From assembly GCA_963933055.1 (NCBI GenBank), contig CAWVSY010000050.1:1-26986 (forward strand): a stretch of DNA of 26,986 nucleotides. Reading direction: 5' to 3'. Positions 15,100-24,719 of this stretch are shown here, piece by piece; the stretch's first letter is position 1, and every line of letters begins with the position of its first letter. A program made the translations under genes and the position numbers. The notes under the pieces are model-generated. The model was not told the origin of the DNA, did not search any database, and worked only from the letters and a program-made list of their open reading frames with translations. Origin of the DNA: Oleispira sp963933055 (GTDB lineage Bacteria; Pseudomonadota; Gammaproteobacteria; Pseudomonadales; Oceanobacteraceae).

Positions 15100-15876
15100 T
15101 TAATTGCCTGACGCATTCTGTAAAGTCGGTGGCATTTCACCTAAGTCCCACTTTTCATAAATTGCCTGCATTTCTCCTGACTTAACCATCGCTTCGACTT
15201 GTTCGTTATAGATTTCAATTAATATTTTTGAAACCGAGCTATCGGCAAAGGCTACGTAAACATCGGTACCTGATGGCATATCAGTCATGTGATAATTCTC
15301 AATAGAAAGGTCTTTCCCTTTCAATACAAGGGCAAGCTCATCCCATTCATCGATGATGTAATCAAGCTTACCTTCATTCAATAAATCAAGGCCTTGCTCA
15401 GTCGTTCTGTATTCACGCAGACTAAAATTACGCTCTTCACTAGGGATTACATCATAGTCTTTCACCCAACCAACTCGCTTACCTGCTAACGATGCTAAAC
15501 CCTGCCATTGCCCCGTTTCTTTTGTAGAAAGGACCGATAAATATTCAACATCGATTGGGTATTTTGGAAACAGTAAATTCTCTTCTGTCTCGCGATACTC
15601 TCCTACAATTGCATTATACGTTTGATATTTAGTAACCATCTTCATTGCACGATTCCACGGTACAGTAGATGTCTTCAGTTTTATATTCTCGTTTACGTAT
15701 ATCGATCTAATAATATCCCAGTACATGCCACTGCCATCAGCATTGGTATAGTCTTCCCACATAGGGGCAACAACGTTGATGGTTTTTATTTGCCCTCGTT
15801 TAAATTCAAATGCTTTCTCTTCAGCGGTTGCACTATAAGAAATTAAAAATGTTATTAATATAACTAATACTTTCAT
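15100..15876 (-). CDS. Periplasmic solute-binding protein, family 3 (paralog B)
   Basis: A 258-residue exported protein with signal peptide (VLVILITFLISYSATA). It is a clear paralog of the product of 12608-13390, sharing WEDYTNADG, WNRA-KMVTKYQ-YNAIVGEY, the 18-residue block LLFPKYPIDVEYLSVLS and EMQAIYEKW-LGEMPP. The family-3 binding fold is complete. Differences cluster in mid-protein segments, so ligand range may differ. It converges on the amine oxidase gene and shares its hairpin terminator. Its own promoter must lie in the 214-bp gap 15877-16090, where I see no strong elements. No transporter partner is in view. Confidence 0.82.
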   Translation of the reverse strand: MKVLVILITFLISYSATAEEKAFEFKRGQIKTINVVAPMWEDYTNADGSGMYWDIIRSIYVNENIKLKTSTVPWNRAMKMVTKYQTYNAIVGEYRETEENLLFPKYPIDVEYLSVLSTKETGQWQGLASLAGKRVGWVKDYDVIPSEERNFSLREYRTTEQGLDLLNEGKLDYIIDEWDELALVLKGKDLSIENYHMTDMPSGTDVYVAFADSSVSKILIEIYNEQVEAMVKSGEMQAIYEKWDLGEMPPTLQNASGN

Positions 15877-16090
15877 ATTCAGCCTATAAGTTAATTTACA
15901 GATGAGACATTCTTACAGCAGTTAATGCCAACTCTATTTAGAGGTTAGCGTTAAATTCAAAAGAACGTCCACAACATGCAATAATTTGATGTGTCTTTAT
16001 TGGCAGGAAGAATACAGCATCCAAAATTATTGACACGAACTTTTATGGCAAGGCTAGGTGTTTTAACAACATTTTACGGAAAAACATGTA

Positions 16091-17599
16091 CTAGTTCGCG
16101 AACAGAGCAGACTTAATGTTTTCATTATCAATACTAACAACCTGATAATCAGCTAGATTGATGTGCTTTGTTTGACGAATAAAGTTGTACGTATAATCAG
16201 GCCAAATGGTGAAGTTTTTTCCTGAGTCAGAGAGATACCAACTATTACAGCCCGATGTCCAAGCGGTTCCTACCATTTTGTCTTGCATGGTTTTGCAGAA
16301 TGCCGTTTGAACCGTTTCTTTTACATCAATGTAATGGATGTTTTGCTGTTTCATTTTTTTAATCGCATCCATCACATAGCTGAATTGAGCTTCGATCATA
16401 ACGACCAGCGATGTATGACCAATACCGGTATTCGGACCCGCTAATATAAAGGCGTTGGGAAAACCTGAAACCGTCGTGCCATAATAAGTTTCAAAACCGT
16501 TGTCTTTCCAAACCGCATTAAGGTCTTGACCATCGACCCCTGTAATATCGATACCTAATAAAGGCTCGTCTACTTTAAAACCTGTTCCCCAGATGATGAC
16601 ATCAACATCATGAGCTTTGCCATTTTTGTCAATGATTCCCGTTTCAGTAATGCGATCAATACCACTATCAATCACATCCACATTTTCACGGGCAAGCGCG
16701 GGATAGTATTCATTTGATAGTAAGGCTCGTTTACAGCCAAAGCGAAAATTGGGCGTCAGTTTTTCACGCAAGGCTTCATCTTTAATATGATAATGAATGT
16801 GTTTTTTTGCGCCCCATTCGGCAAATGAACGAATAAAAGATTTTTCTTTTAAGAAACCGCGCAAGGTAAACTCGTTTACCCAATATAAAGAGGCTCTATG
16901 TGCTAAACGCCAGCCTGGCAGGTATTTATAAAGTGCTTTTTCAACCGCGTAAATTTTACGATCAGGCTTTGGCAGAATCCATGGCGCGCTGCGCTGAAAT
17001 AATTCGAGGCTTTGTGCATGCTCGGCAATGCGAGGCACAAATTGAATGGCACTGGCTCCGGTACCAATAACGGCAATTTTTTTGCCGCTAAGGTCAACAT
17101 CATGATTCCATTTTGCGCTGTGGAAGATAGGCCCTTTGAATGTTTCTTTACCACTAATTTCAGGAATGGTTGGGTTACTCAACGGCCCTACGGCGGTAAT
17201 AACAAAGCGAGAGGTTAATGTGCTGCCGTCTGATAAACTAACCGACCAAGCCCCTGTTTTCTTATTAAAAACCGCTCCTTTTAACGCGGTATTAAATTGT
17301 ATTTTATTTCGAATATTATGTTTATCAGTAACGTCTATAATATAATCTCGGATTTCATTCCAAGTGGAATATTTTTTTGACCAGTCAAATTTTGGCTCAA
17401 AAGATAATGAATACAAGTGAGATTGCACATCGCACTCACAACCTGGATAGGTATTGTCGCGCCAAGTGCCCCCCACTTCATCACTGCGTTCGATCAACTT
17501 AAATGAATGAATCCCCGCTTGCTGTAATTTAATGGCCATACCAATACCAGCAAAGCCAGTACCAATAATAACGACTTCATAATCTACGTTTGAACTCAT
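16091..17599 (-). CDS. Flavin-containing / Baeyer-Villiger-like monooxygenase
   Basis: A 502-residue FAD/NADPH monooxygenase. There are two Rossmann motifs, GTGFAG (13-18) for FAD and GTGASA (179-184) for NADPH. GGTWRDNTYPGCECDVQSH is typical of the Baeyer-Villiger and steroid/cyclohexanone monooxygenase group. The fingerprint FxGxxxHxxxW is present at Phe154-Trp164, but the next residue is Asn165 where the classical motif has Pro or Asp. It inserts one oxygen into ketones or related aliphatic or aromatic substrates. It lies 58 bp downstream of a PF10118 hydrolase gene on the same strand, probably one operon. AlmA-type alkane hydroxylation is an alternative, but the N-terminal motif fits the Baeyer-Villiger group better. 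Confidence 0.87.
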   Translation of the reverse strand: MSSNVDYEVVIIGTGFAGIGMAIKLQQAGIHSFKLIERSDEVGGTWRDNTYPGCECDVQSHLYSLSFEPKFDWSKKYSTWNEIRDYIIDVTDKHNIRNKIQFNTALKGAVFNKKTGAWSVSLSDGSTLTSRFVITAVGPLSNPTIPEISGKETFKGPIFHSAKWNHDVDLSGKKIAVIGTGASAIQFVPRIAEHAQSLELFQRSAPWILPKPDRKIYAVEKALYKYLPGWRLAHRASLYWVNEFTLRGFLKEKSFIRSFAEWGAKKHIHYHIKDEALREKLTPNFRFGCKRALLSNEYYPALARENVDVIDSGIDRITETGIIDKNGKAHDVDVIIWGTGFKVDEPLLGIDITGVDGQDLNAVWKDNGFETYYGTTVSGFPNAFILAGPNTGIGHTSLVVMIEAQFSYVMDAIKKMKQQNIHYIDVKETVQTAFCKTMQDKMVGTAWTSGCNSWYLSDSGKNFTIWPDYTYNFIRQTKHINLADYQVVSIDNENIKSALFAN

Positions 17600-17657
17600 A
17601 TCAATTATCCGAATCTTTTGATTTATTATTACTCATGCGAATCTCTTATCGCAATGT

Positions 17658-18566
17658 CTAAGCTGGAAAAGCATCATTAAGCTTTTCAGCTTTTGCTTTC
17701 GCGCGCTGCAAACCTACATCATGCTCTGGGCGATACATTTTTTCTTTCCACATATCCACCAGCGCTTGGTTGGCATGATCCCAAGGATGAAAGCCTTCTT
17801 TAAAATAATCTTTATAGTTGCTACGAATGCCGGGGATCAAGCCAGTCTTTTTATTAAACATAAAAGACCCAAAGCCTTTTATCTCTTTCCAAGATGGCAT
17901 TTTTCGCGCCCAGAATAAAAGTGCGACCATGTAGCACGCAATACGAACAGTGAATAAAAAAGAGACTAGGCGTAAAACTCGGCGTAGGTATTTTTGATCG
18001 TTTTCGCAGAGCATGAATACATCAAAGGCTACCGCCTTGTGCTCAATTTCTTCAACCGCGTGCCAATATAATAATTCTTGAACGGTTTCGTTGAGGGGGC
18101 CAAGTGACTCTGGGGTAGTTAATACATGCTCGGCCATAATCGCCGTTAGGTGTTCCATGCCCACGGTCATTGCTAGGCGGAACTTAGGGGTTACGTATTT
18201 GCGAGCGGTGTATTTTTTAAGATCTCTTTCTAGATGTCTTTCTAAGCGAACGGCATCAATGCCTAGCTCTGTTAGCGCGATATTAGCTTGCTTATGCTGA
18301 TGACTATGATGGCCTTCTTGGCCGATAAAACCTTTGATTTGTTGTTTTAACGTTTCATCGGTAACTTGATCACGATAGTTACGCACAGATTCTATAAACT
18401 CTGATTCACCAGGAGGAAAGGTGGATGATAATGCACCTGCAAAAACGGTGAGCAGTGAATTACCACCAAAAAAGAACTTTTCTTTTACTTCGTTAAAAGG
18501 AAAAGACATGTGACGCGGCTTAATTTTTAGTTTGCCACCGAGTGCTTGTGGTGCTGATTGAGTCAT
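17658..18566 (-). CDS. PF10118 family metal-dependent hydrolase (ferritin-like di-metal protein)
   Basis: A 302-residue protein of the predicted metal-dependent hydrolase family PF10118. Putative metal ligands occur as repeated Glu/His clusters: QEGHHSHQH (Glu84 to His91), MEHLTAIMAEH (Glu138, Glu146, His147) and WHAVEEIEHKAVAFD (His169 to His176). The pattern resembles a helical di-iron site. A hydrophobic helix (about 200-222, FLFTVRIACYMVALLFWA) suggests membrane association. An AAAGG site precedes the ATG by eight bases. It is the first gene of a probable two-gene operon with the monooxygenase. This pairing is familiar from hydrocarbon- and steroid-degrading bacteria, but the reaction has not, to my knowledge, been settled. 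Confidence 0.85.
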   Translation of the reverse strand: MTQSAPQALGGKLKIKPRHMSFPFNEVKEKFFFGGNSLLTVFAGALSSTFPPGESEFIESVRNYRDQVTDETLKQQIKGFIGQEGHHSHQHKQANIALTELGIDAVRLERHLERDLKKYTARKYVTPKFRLAMTVGMEHLTAIMAEHVLTTPESLGPLNETVQELLYWHAVEEIEHKAVAFDVFMLCENDQKYLRRVLRLVSFLFTVRIACYMVALLFWARKMPSWKEIKGFGSFMFNKKTGLIPGIRSNYKDYFKEGFHPWDHANQALVDMWKEKMYRPEHDVGLQRAKAKAEKLNDAFPA

Positions 18567-18631
18567 GATATCGGCCTTTAGACTTATTATTCTTTAATAG
18601 GGTTCTAATCAATTAAGTCTATGATGGGCTA

Positions 18632-18667
18632 ATTTGACATGCCTGCGTAGGTGCAAACATGCCAAAT
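18632..18667. terminator. Hairpin downstream of ettA
   Basis: ATTTGACATG (18632-18641) pairs with CATGCCAAAT (18658-18667), with one G-U pair, around a 16-base loop, in the 112-bp gap just past the ettA stop. A T-run follows only on the plus strand, so its role as the ettA terminator is uncertain. Confidence 0.4.
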
Positions 18668-18678
18668 TTTTACTGCGG

Positions 18679-20340
18679 TTACGCTAAGCGCTTATACTTC
18701 ATTCTCTTTGGCTGAGCATCGGCACCTAGTCGTGCTTTACGGTCAGCTTCGTAGTCGGTGTAGTTACCCTCGAAGAAATTCACTTGCGAATCTCCTTCGT
18801 AGGCCAAGATGTGTGTCGCGATGCGGTCTAAGAACCAGCGATCGTGCGATACCACCATCACGGTACCAGGGAAGGCTAATACCGCTTCTTCCAAGGCGCG
18901 TAAAGTTTCTACATCCAAATCGTTTGAGGGTTCATCGAGTAGCAATACGTTTGCGCCTTGGCGTAAAGTACACGCCAGTTGTAAACGACCACGCTCACCA
19001 CCTGACAGGTCACCAACACGCTTTTTCTGATCGCCACCTTTAAAGTTAAAGCGACCAATGTAGTTGCGTGTTGATACTTCGTGAGTACCAATCATGAAGG
19101 TTTCAGCGCCATCCGCCACCGCTTCCCAAACGCTTTTATCATCGTCTAATTGATCACGTAGCTGTTCAACAAAGGCCAACTTTACGCTTTCGCCCAATTC
19201 GATCGAACCCGAATCCGGCTGTTCAATCCCTGCAATCATGCGGAACAACGTCGACTTACCCGCACCGTTACCCCCCACGATTCCAACAATAGCGCCTGCG
19301 GGTACTCTTAAACTAAGATCATCTAATAAAACACGACCGTCAAAAGACTTGGTCACGTTATTAAATTCAATCACCTTGTCACCTAAACGAGGTCCAGGTG
19401 GAATGTAGATTTCGCTGGTTTCCGCACGGGCTTGGAATTCTTTCGAGTTAAGCTCTTCAAACGCCGCCATACGAGCTTTGCTTTTCGCTTGGCGCGCTTT
19501 CGGATTGGAACGTACCCATTCTAGTTCGCGCTGAATCGTACGTTTGTGCGATTCTTGCGATTTCGCTTCGCCGGCTAAACGCGCTTCTTTTTGTTCTAAC
19601 CAAGAGCTGTAGTTGCCCTCGTAAGGAATACCGTGGCCACGGTCTAATTCCAGAATCCACTCAGCACAGTTATCCAAGAAATAACGGTCGTGGGTAATCG
19701 CCACAACAGTGCCTGGGTATTCTTCTAAGAATTTTTCTAACCAAGTCACCGATTCTGCATCCAAGTGGTTGGTTGGTTCATCCAATAGCAGCATGTCAGG
19801 CTTTGACATTAATAGACGACACAGAGCAACACGACGACGTTCACCACCCGATAGCTTAGATACATCCGCATCCCAAGGTGGCAGACGGAGTGCTTCAGAC
19901 GCAATGTCCATTTGACGATCTAAATCATGGCCGCCTTGTGCTTCAATAATCGCTTCTAAGCGACCTTGTTTTTTAGCCAGCTTGTCAAAATCCGCATCCG
20001 GTTCTGCATAGTCTGCATATACTTGTTCTAGCTGCTCTTTTGCGTCCATTAATTCACGCAAGCCATCTTCTACGTTGCCTTTTACATCTTTGGTAGGATC
20101 AAGCTCTGGCTCTTGCGAAAGGTAGCCGACGTTAAGGTCTGGCTGTGGGCGCGCTTCACCAATAATATCGGTATCGATACCGGCCATAATACGAAGCAGT
20201 GTGGACTTACCAGAGCCGTTTAAGCCTAGTACGCCAATTTTAGCGCCGGGGAAAAATGACAATGAAATATCTTTAAGAATTTGACGTTTAGGTGGCACGA
20301 TTTTGCCTACCCGATTCATGGTATATACGTATTGAGCCAC
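18679..20340 (-). CDS. ettA: Energy-dependent translational throttle protein EttA (ABC-F)
   Basis: An ABC-F ATPase that binds the ribosomal E site and gates entry into elongation according to ATP/ADP ratio. The 553 residues match E. coli EttA (555) from the first residues (MAQYVYTMNRVGKIVPPKRQ) onward. There are two ABC cassettes: Walker A GLNGSGKST (39-47) and GGNGAGKST, signatures LSGGERRR and LSGGERGR, and Walker B/D-loop LLLDEPTNHLD and LLLDEPSNDLD. A charged linker (KRTIQRELEWVRSNPKARQAK region) forms the tRNA-interaction motif. It starts with GTG at 20340, supported by a GGAG site seven bases upstream and by the conserved N-terminus. It is divergent from the GGDEF-EAL gene. Confidence 0.96.
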   Translation of the reverse strand: MAQYVYTMNRVGKIVPPKRQILKDISLSFFPGAKIGVLGLNGSGKSTLLRIMAGIDTDIIGEARPQPDLNVGYLSQEPELDPTKDVKGNVEDGLRELMDAKEQLEQVYADYAEPDADFDKLAKKQGRLEAIIEAQGGHDLDRQMDIASEALRLPPWDADVSKLSGGERRRVALCRLLMSKPDMLLLDEPTNHLDAESVTWLEKFLEEYPGTVVAITHDRYFLDNCAEWILELDRGHGIPYEGNYSSWLEQKEARLAGEAKSQESHKRTIQRELEWVRSNPKARQAKSKARMAAFEELNSKEFQARAETSEIYIPPGPRLGDKVIEFNNVTKSFDGRVLLDDLSLRVPAGAIVGIVGGNGAGKSTLFRMIAGIEQPDSGSIELGESVKLAFVEQLRDQLDDDKSVWEAVADGAETFMIGTHEVSTRNYIGRFNFKGGDQKKRVGDLSGGERGRLQLACTLRQGANVLLLDEPSNDLDVETLRALEEAVLAFPGTVMVVSHDRWFLDRIATHILAYEGDSQVNFFEGNYTDYEADRKARLGADAQPKRMKYKRLA

Positions 20341-20480
20341 GAGGCTACTCCGTTAATATTTGAGACTGATTGAGAATGCCTACAAAACTACTGAAAAACC
20401 AAACAATTAGCAATTCAGTCAACAATTTTTCTTATTTTTAAACACTTTTTAAAGTAGGGTTTTTACTAAATATAGTTCTA

Positions 20481-20496
20481 TACTACTAGAGTAGTA
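20481..20496. promoter_or_regulatory. Palindrome overlapping a -10-like element before the GGDEF-EAL gene
   Basis: TACTAC-TAGA-GTAGTA (20481-20496) is an inverted repeat that overlaps a good -10 match, TATACT (20479-20484). It sits 25 bp before the coding start at 20521 in the divergent ettA intergenic region. An operator controlling the c-di-GMP gene is plausible. No clear -35 is seen. Confidence 0.38.
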
Positions 20497-20520
20497 ATAA
20501 CAGCGGATCTTTTTTAAAGC

Positions 20521-23500
20521 ATGCAAGGCGATAAAGAAAACAATAAAACGGCCTTCTCTGGGGGTATCGATGCAGGTTTAAAGAGTCAATCCAGCCTAGA
20601 CAAATCGTTCACAACGATATTCGTTGTCTTTTTTGTCTTTTTGTCTCTCGTACTCGTCGTACATAGCTGGCATCAGTGGCATGATGCCGAGCAACACTAT
20701 CAAATCAACATGGTTCGCTCTGTTGATAGTTTTGTTGCGCAAGCATCCATCACGTCTAAAGCTTCCATTCATGTAAACCAGTTATTTGCGAGCACCAATA
20801 AAGACGACCTTATTCGATTAATTACTGATCGAGATTCGGACAATCAATTTCAATTGCGCCAGAAAGTCAGTAAAAGCTTTTTTAATCTTACGGGCTTCAT
20901 GCTGGTTGATGACAAAGGAAGTTTGCTTTTTTTAGATGGCCCGCTGCTATCAGAAAATGAAGCTCAATTAATTAAAGACTCTACTGCGAACACCGATTTT
21001 AGCAGCCGATTTTTTGCTCATCATTATGGTGAAGAAGGCGGTTTCTATAGCATTAGCTGGTTTGAAAACAATGACAATAAATACGGCTTTATCGTACGTC
21101 GACCGTACAACAAATTTTCTGAAATTATCTACAATGGTGGCTTTGATGGCTATCAGCTTGCACTGTACGACCAAGAACTAAAAAAAGTTATTATTTCTGA
21201 GCAACAGTATCATTCAAGTAAGAATGCTATTGATGTAGATAATATTATAAGCCAGGTTGCTTATCGCAGAAAAGTGGCCGCTTCCCCTTGGGAGCTGATG
21301 GCGATAAAGAAAGAGGGCTATTTAAAAGATCTGCTCTGGAGAATTACCCTACCTAGTTTCATTATTTTATGCATGTTTATCGCTGTTGCGCTGATTTTAC
21401 GGTTTTATTTACAAGCAATCTCAAAGAAGCAAAATGAAGAAGCTTTTTCTCGTCGACAAATTGAACAGCGAGCCGATAAATCTTTAATGTCAATTGATGA
21501 AGCTATCATCACGACTGACTGTAATAAAATAATTACTTATCGAAATCCTAAAGCCGATTTGATTTTTAGCCGCTTTGGACATCATCAAATTCTAGGAGCT
21601 TCATTAACGGAGCTTTGGCCAGACGAAAATTCGCTATGGTCTAAAGGCCTCTGCATTAAAGAGTTGGAGCTATTACAGGAAGAGCAAAGAGAACTGCACC
21701 TGACGATTCAAAATGAAAATTTCATCTTGGAGCAGTCCTACAACTTACTCTATGACGCAGGCAAGATATCAGGTGTGGTATGGCTCATTCGTGACGTAAC
21801 CGATGCCGTTAGAAACCGCCGCGCTCTGGAAGATAGTCGAGCACGCTATAAAGGAATTTTTGATGAAGCCGCAATCGCTCACTGTATATTATGGATACCT
21901 GACGAAAGCCAACTAGATTACGAATATGTTCGAATATTGAACGCAAATCATGCCGCAATAGAACTGTTTAGTGCTCACGATCAGCAGCATTTAGTGCATG
22001 CTTTTCCACAGCTTATCGCTCAACAAGTAGGTATTATTAGAACGGCGATTAATACTGCCCAAGCTGAGGGTAAGAACTCTTGCGATTTCAAATTACATGT
22101 TTTTGATTTTAATAACCAATCAAAAATACTCTGGACTAATATAAGCCTACACGCAGGCTCTGATCAAAATGCATTAATTACTTTTATTGATATTACCGAG
22201 CAAGAAAGAGCAACCTCTGAGCTTTATACTCGTGAACAGTTCTGGGCCAAAATCATGGATCAGATTGTTGACATGATTTATGTTTTATCCCTCGATGATA
22301 ACCTCTCGCCTCGTATTGAATACTACAATAGCAGCCTGAATAAATATTTTGGTTTAGAAGAACCTAAAAGTCCTATTGTGACTGATTGGAATGTGGAGTT
22401 TCATCCAAATGATGTCGAAAAGTTGCGCAATCTAGTTAAAAGCACACGTCACTTAAAACCCATGGAGACAATGACAGAAAAGTGTCGCCTTAGAGATTCG
22501 AAAGGCCATTGGAAAATTATCCGTTTTACCAATAGCCCGTTTGAATACGATGACCAAGGCTTAGTATGCCGTTATATCAGCTCGGTTCGGGATGTTACCG
22601 AAGAGGTAGAAGCACAAGAGCTATTAATCGAAAATGAACGCCGCTACCGGTTATTAGCTGAAAATGTTAACGATGTTATTTGGGCGATGGATAAAAACTT
22701 AAACTTTACGTTTATCAGTTCATCTATTAATACAATGCTTGGGTATAAACCGGATGAAATTTACAGAGGCGCCATTAGAGGCATATTCAGCCGTAAAGAT
22801 TTAAGAAAGCTTAGAAAGCGCATATCTTCTGCAATGCACAATGCTGCCCACTTGAACCAAGATGATGGCGACATCATATTTAAACTCGATGTACCCGCAA
22901 CCAATAAAGCGGGGCAAGAACTGCTGATTGAAGCGGAAGCGAGTTATCTTAAAGATGAAGATAATAAACTTGAAGGTATCTTTGGTATCGTTCGTAACGT
23001 TACCGAAGAGCGCCAAATTGAACGCGAGCTCGTATTGGCGGGCCAAGTATTTGATAACAGTAACGAAGCCATTCTAGTGACTGATAATAAAGGTTTAGTT
23101 ATTAATGCTAACCCTGCGTTTTTTGAAATGAGTCAGTTTTCTATCGAAGAAATTCATGGATTAAGGCCCGATGATATTATCAACCCTAAATTCCACAGTC
23201 GTGAATTTTATAAGGATGTTGGCCAGAGCATTATGCAAAATAGCTACTGGCAAGGCGAAGTTAATTATTTAAGAAAGAATGGCGAAGAGCGTGTTAGCTG
23301 GACGGGCATCAGTGCAACCACCAGCCGTTCAGGCCAAGTACAGAATTTAATTATTATTGTTTCTGATATTACAGAGCGTAAAGTCATCGAACAAAAAGTG
23401 CACAAACTTGCTTATTTCGATCCCTTAACAGGCCTACCGAATCGCAGCCAAATGTATGAGCGCTTAGAAGAAATGGTGACCGCTGCTAGAGAAAATGAAA

Positions 23501-24711
23501 CCTTCATCGCGGTATTATTTTTAGACCTTGATCGCTTTAAACCAATTAATGATTCCATGGGCCATCCTGCTGGTGATCGTGTTCTTAAAGAAGTTGCCGC
23601 ACGTTTAACCTCGGGCATAAAAAGCCAAGATTTGGTTTCTCGAATGAGCGGTGATGAATTCACCATCGCGTTAACAAATCAAAGAACCGCTGGCAGCGCT
23701 GCCAATACCGCGATTAAAGTAGGTGAGCGCATACTAAGCGCGTTACAAGAACCTTTTCTGATTGAACAAAGAGAGCTGTTTTTAACCGGCAGTATCGGCG
23801 TCGCTATTTTCCCTAATGATGGTCAAACAGTGACCGAATTATTGAAAAACTCTGATATGGCGATGTATCACGCCAAAGATGAAGGTCGTAACTCTCTGCA
23901 ATTTTTTGACCAGAAAATGAATGAAAAAGCCGTCGAATTATTGGAGATAGAAAATGACCTACGCTATGCCATCGAGCGAGACGAGTTAGAACTGTATTAT
24001 CAGCCACAATATGCAACCGAAAGCTGTGAGATGCAGGGTGTAGAAGCATTATTACGCTGGCATCACGGTACTAGAGGCATGATTTCTCCTGGGTATTTTA
24101 TTCCTATTATTGAAGATACCGGCTTAATTATTCCGATTGGTGAATGGGTATTGCGCCAAGCCTGTGCCGATATGGCTAAGTGGCAGCGCGACGGTATTGA
24201 TATCAAACGCATCGCAGTGAATGTTTCCGCACATCAGTTTAAACAGAATAATTTTATTCCTCTTGTAGAAGAGGTTATTCAAGATACGGGGATAGACCCA
24301 AATCAGCTAGAGCTTGAATTAACAGAAAGTATTTTGATTGATGATTTAGGCCATACCCTAGACGCACTATCGAAACTAAGAGATATGGGGGTTCGTGTTG
24401 CCATTGATGATTTTGGTACTGGCTACTCCTCGTTAAATTATTTAAAACAATTTCCTGTCGATACGTTAAAGATTGATCAAAGTTTCATTCACAACTTGCC
24501 TAATAACGCCGACGATGCCCAGATTACTCGTACCATTATATCCATGGCACACAACCTAGGCTTGGGGGTTATTGCTGAAGGAGTTGAAACAAAAGAACAG
24601 CTGGAATTTTTACAGCAAACTCAATGTGAGGAAGTTCAAGGGTTTTTCTTTAGTAAACCTGTTCCTTCCAAGTCTTTACTTGATATGATTCATACCTCTG
24701 CACTCAAGTAG
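20521..24711 (+). CDS. Membrane PAS-GGDEF-EAL cyclic-di-GMP enzyme
   Basis: A 1396-residue sensor. A first transmembrane helix (about 30-48) and a second (277-297) enclose a periplasmic sensor region of about 225 residues. Five PAS-like domains then follow (starting near residues 315, 440, 570, 710 and 840; several end in a DVTEE or DITER linker), then GGDEF (from about 962) and EAL (about 1150-1390). The GGDEF signature reads SGDEF (1043-1047), a variant often still active. The product-inhibition site has Lys instead of Arg (KSQD). The EAL domain keeps EALLRW, ELTES, DDFGTGYSSL, KIDQSFI and EGVE, so phosphodiesterase activity is likely. No clear ribosome binding site precedes the ATG. A DUF2254 gene follows after 8 bp. 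Confidence 0.93.
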   Translation: MQGDKENNKTAFSGGIDAGLKSQSSLDKSFTTIFVVFFVFLSLVLVVHSWHQWHDAEQHYQINMVRSVDSFVAQASITSKASIHVNQLFASTNKDDLIRLITDRDSDNQFQLRQKVSKSFFNLTGFMLVDDKGSLLFLDGPLLSENEAQLIKDSTANTDFSSRFFAHHYGEEGGFYSISWFENNDNKYGFIVRRPYNKFSEIIYNGGFDGYQLALYDQELKKVIISEQQYHSSKNAIDVDNIISQVAYRRKVAASPWELMAIKKEGYLKDLLWRITLPSFIILCMFIAVALILRFYLQAISKKQNEEAFSRRQIEQRADKSLMSIDEAIITTDCNKIITYRNPKADLIFSRFGHHQILGASLTELWPDENSLWSKGLCIKELELLQEEQRELHLTIQNENFILEQSYNLLYDAGKISGVVWLIRDVTDAVRNRRALEDSRARYKGIFDEAAIAHCILWIPDESQLDYEYVRILNANHAAIELFSAHDQQHLVHAFPQLIAQQVGIIRTAINTAQAEGKNSCDFKLHVFDFNNQSKILWTNISLHAGSDQNALITFIDITEQERATSELYTREQFWAKIMDQIVDMIYVLSLDDNLSPRIEYYNSSLNKYFGLEEPKSPIVTDWNVEFHPNDVEKLRNLVKSTRHLKPMETMTEKCRLRDSKGHWKIIRFTNSPFEYDDQGLVCRYISSVRDVTEEVEAQELLIENERRYRLLAENVNDVIWAMDKNLNFTFISSSINTMLGYKPDEIYRGAIRGIFSRKDLRKLRKRISSAMHNAAHLNQDDGDIIFKLDVPATNKAGQELLIEAEASYLKDEDNKLEGIFGIVRNVTEERQIERELVLAGQVFDNSNEAILVTDNKGLVINANPAFFEMSQFSIEEIHGLRPDDIINPKFHSREFYKDVGQSIMQNSYWQGEVNYLRKNGEERVSWTGISATTSRSGQVQNLIIIVSDITERKVIEQKVHKLAYFDPLTGLPNRSQMYERLEEMVTAARENETFIAVLFLDLDRFKPINDSMGHPAGDRVLKEVAARLTSGIKSQDLVSRMSGDEFTIALTNQRTAGSAANTAIKVGERILSALQEPFLIEQRELFLTGSIGVAIFPNDGQTVTELLKNSDMAMYHAKDEGRNSLQFFDQKMNEKAVELLEIENDLRYAIERDELELYYQPQYATESCEMQGVEALLRWHHGTRGMISPGYFIPIIEDTGLIIPIGEWVLRQACADMAKWQRDGIDIKRIAVNVSAHQFKQNNFIPLVEEVIQDTGIDPNQLELELTESILIDDLGHTLDALSKLRDMGVRVAIDDFGTGYSSLNYLKQFPVDTLKIDQSFIHNLPNNADDAQITRTIISMAHNLGLGVIAEGVETKEQLEFLQQTQCEEVQGFFFSKPVPSKSLLDMIHTSALK

Positions 24712-24719
24712 GCATACGC

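Noticed and set aside
16091..17599. AlmA long-chain alkane hydroxylase as the identity of the monooxygenase.
   Set aside because: The N-terminal GGTWRDNTYPGCECDVQSH segment is closer to Baeyer-Villiger/steroid-type enzymes than to the AlmA sequence I recall, so the specific name is not supported.
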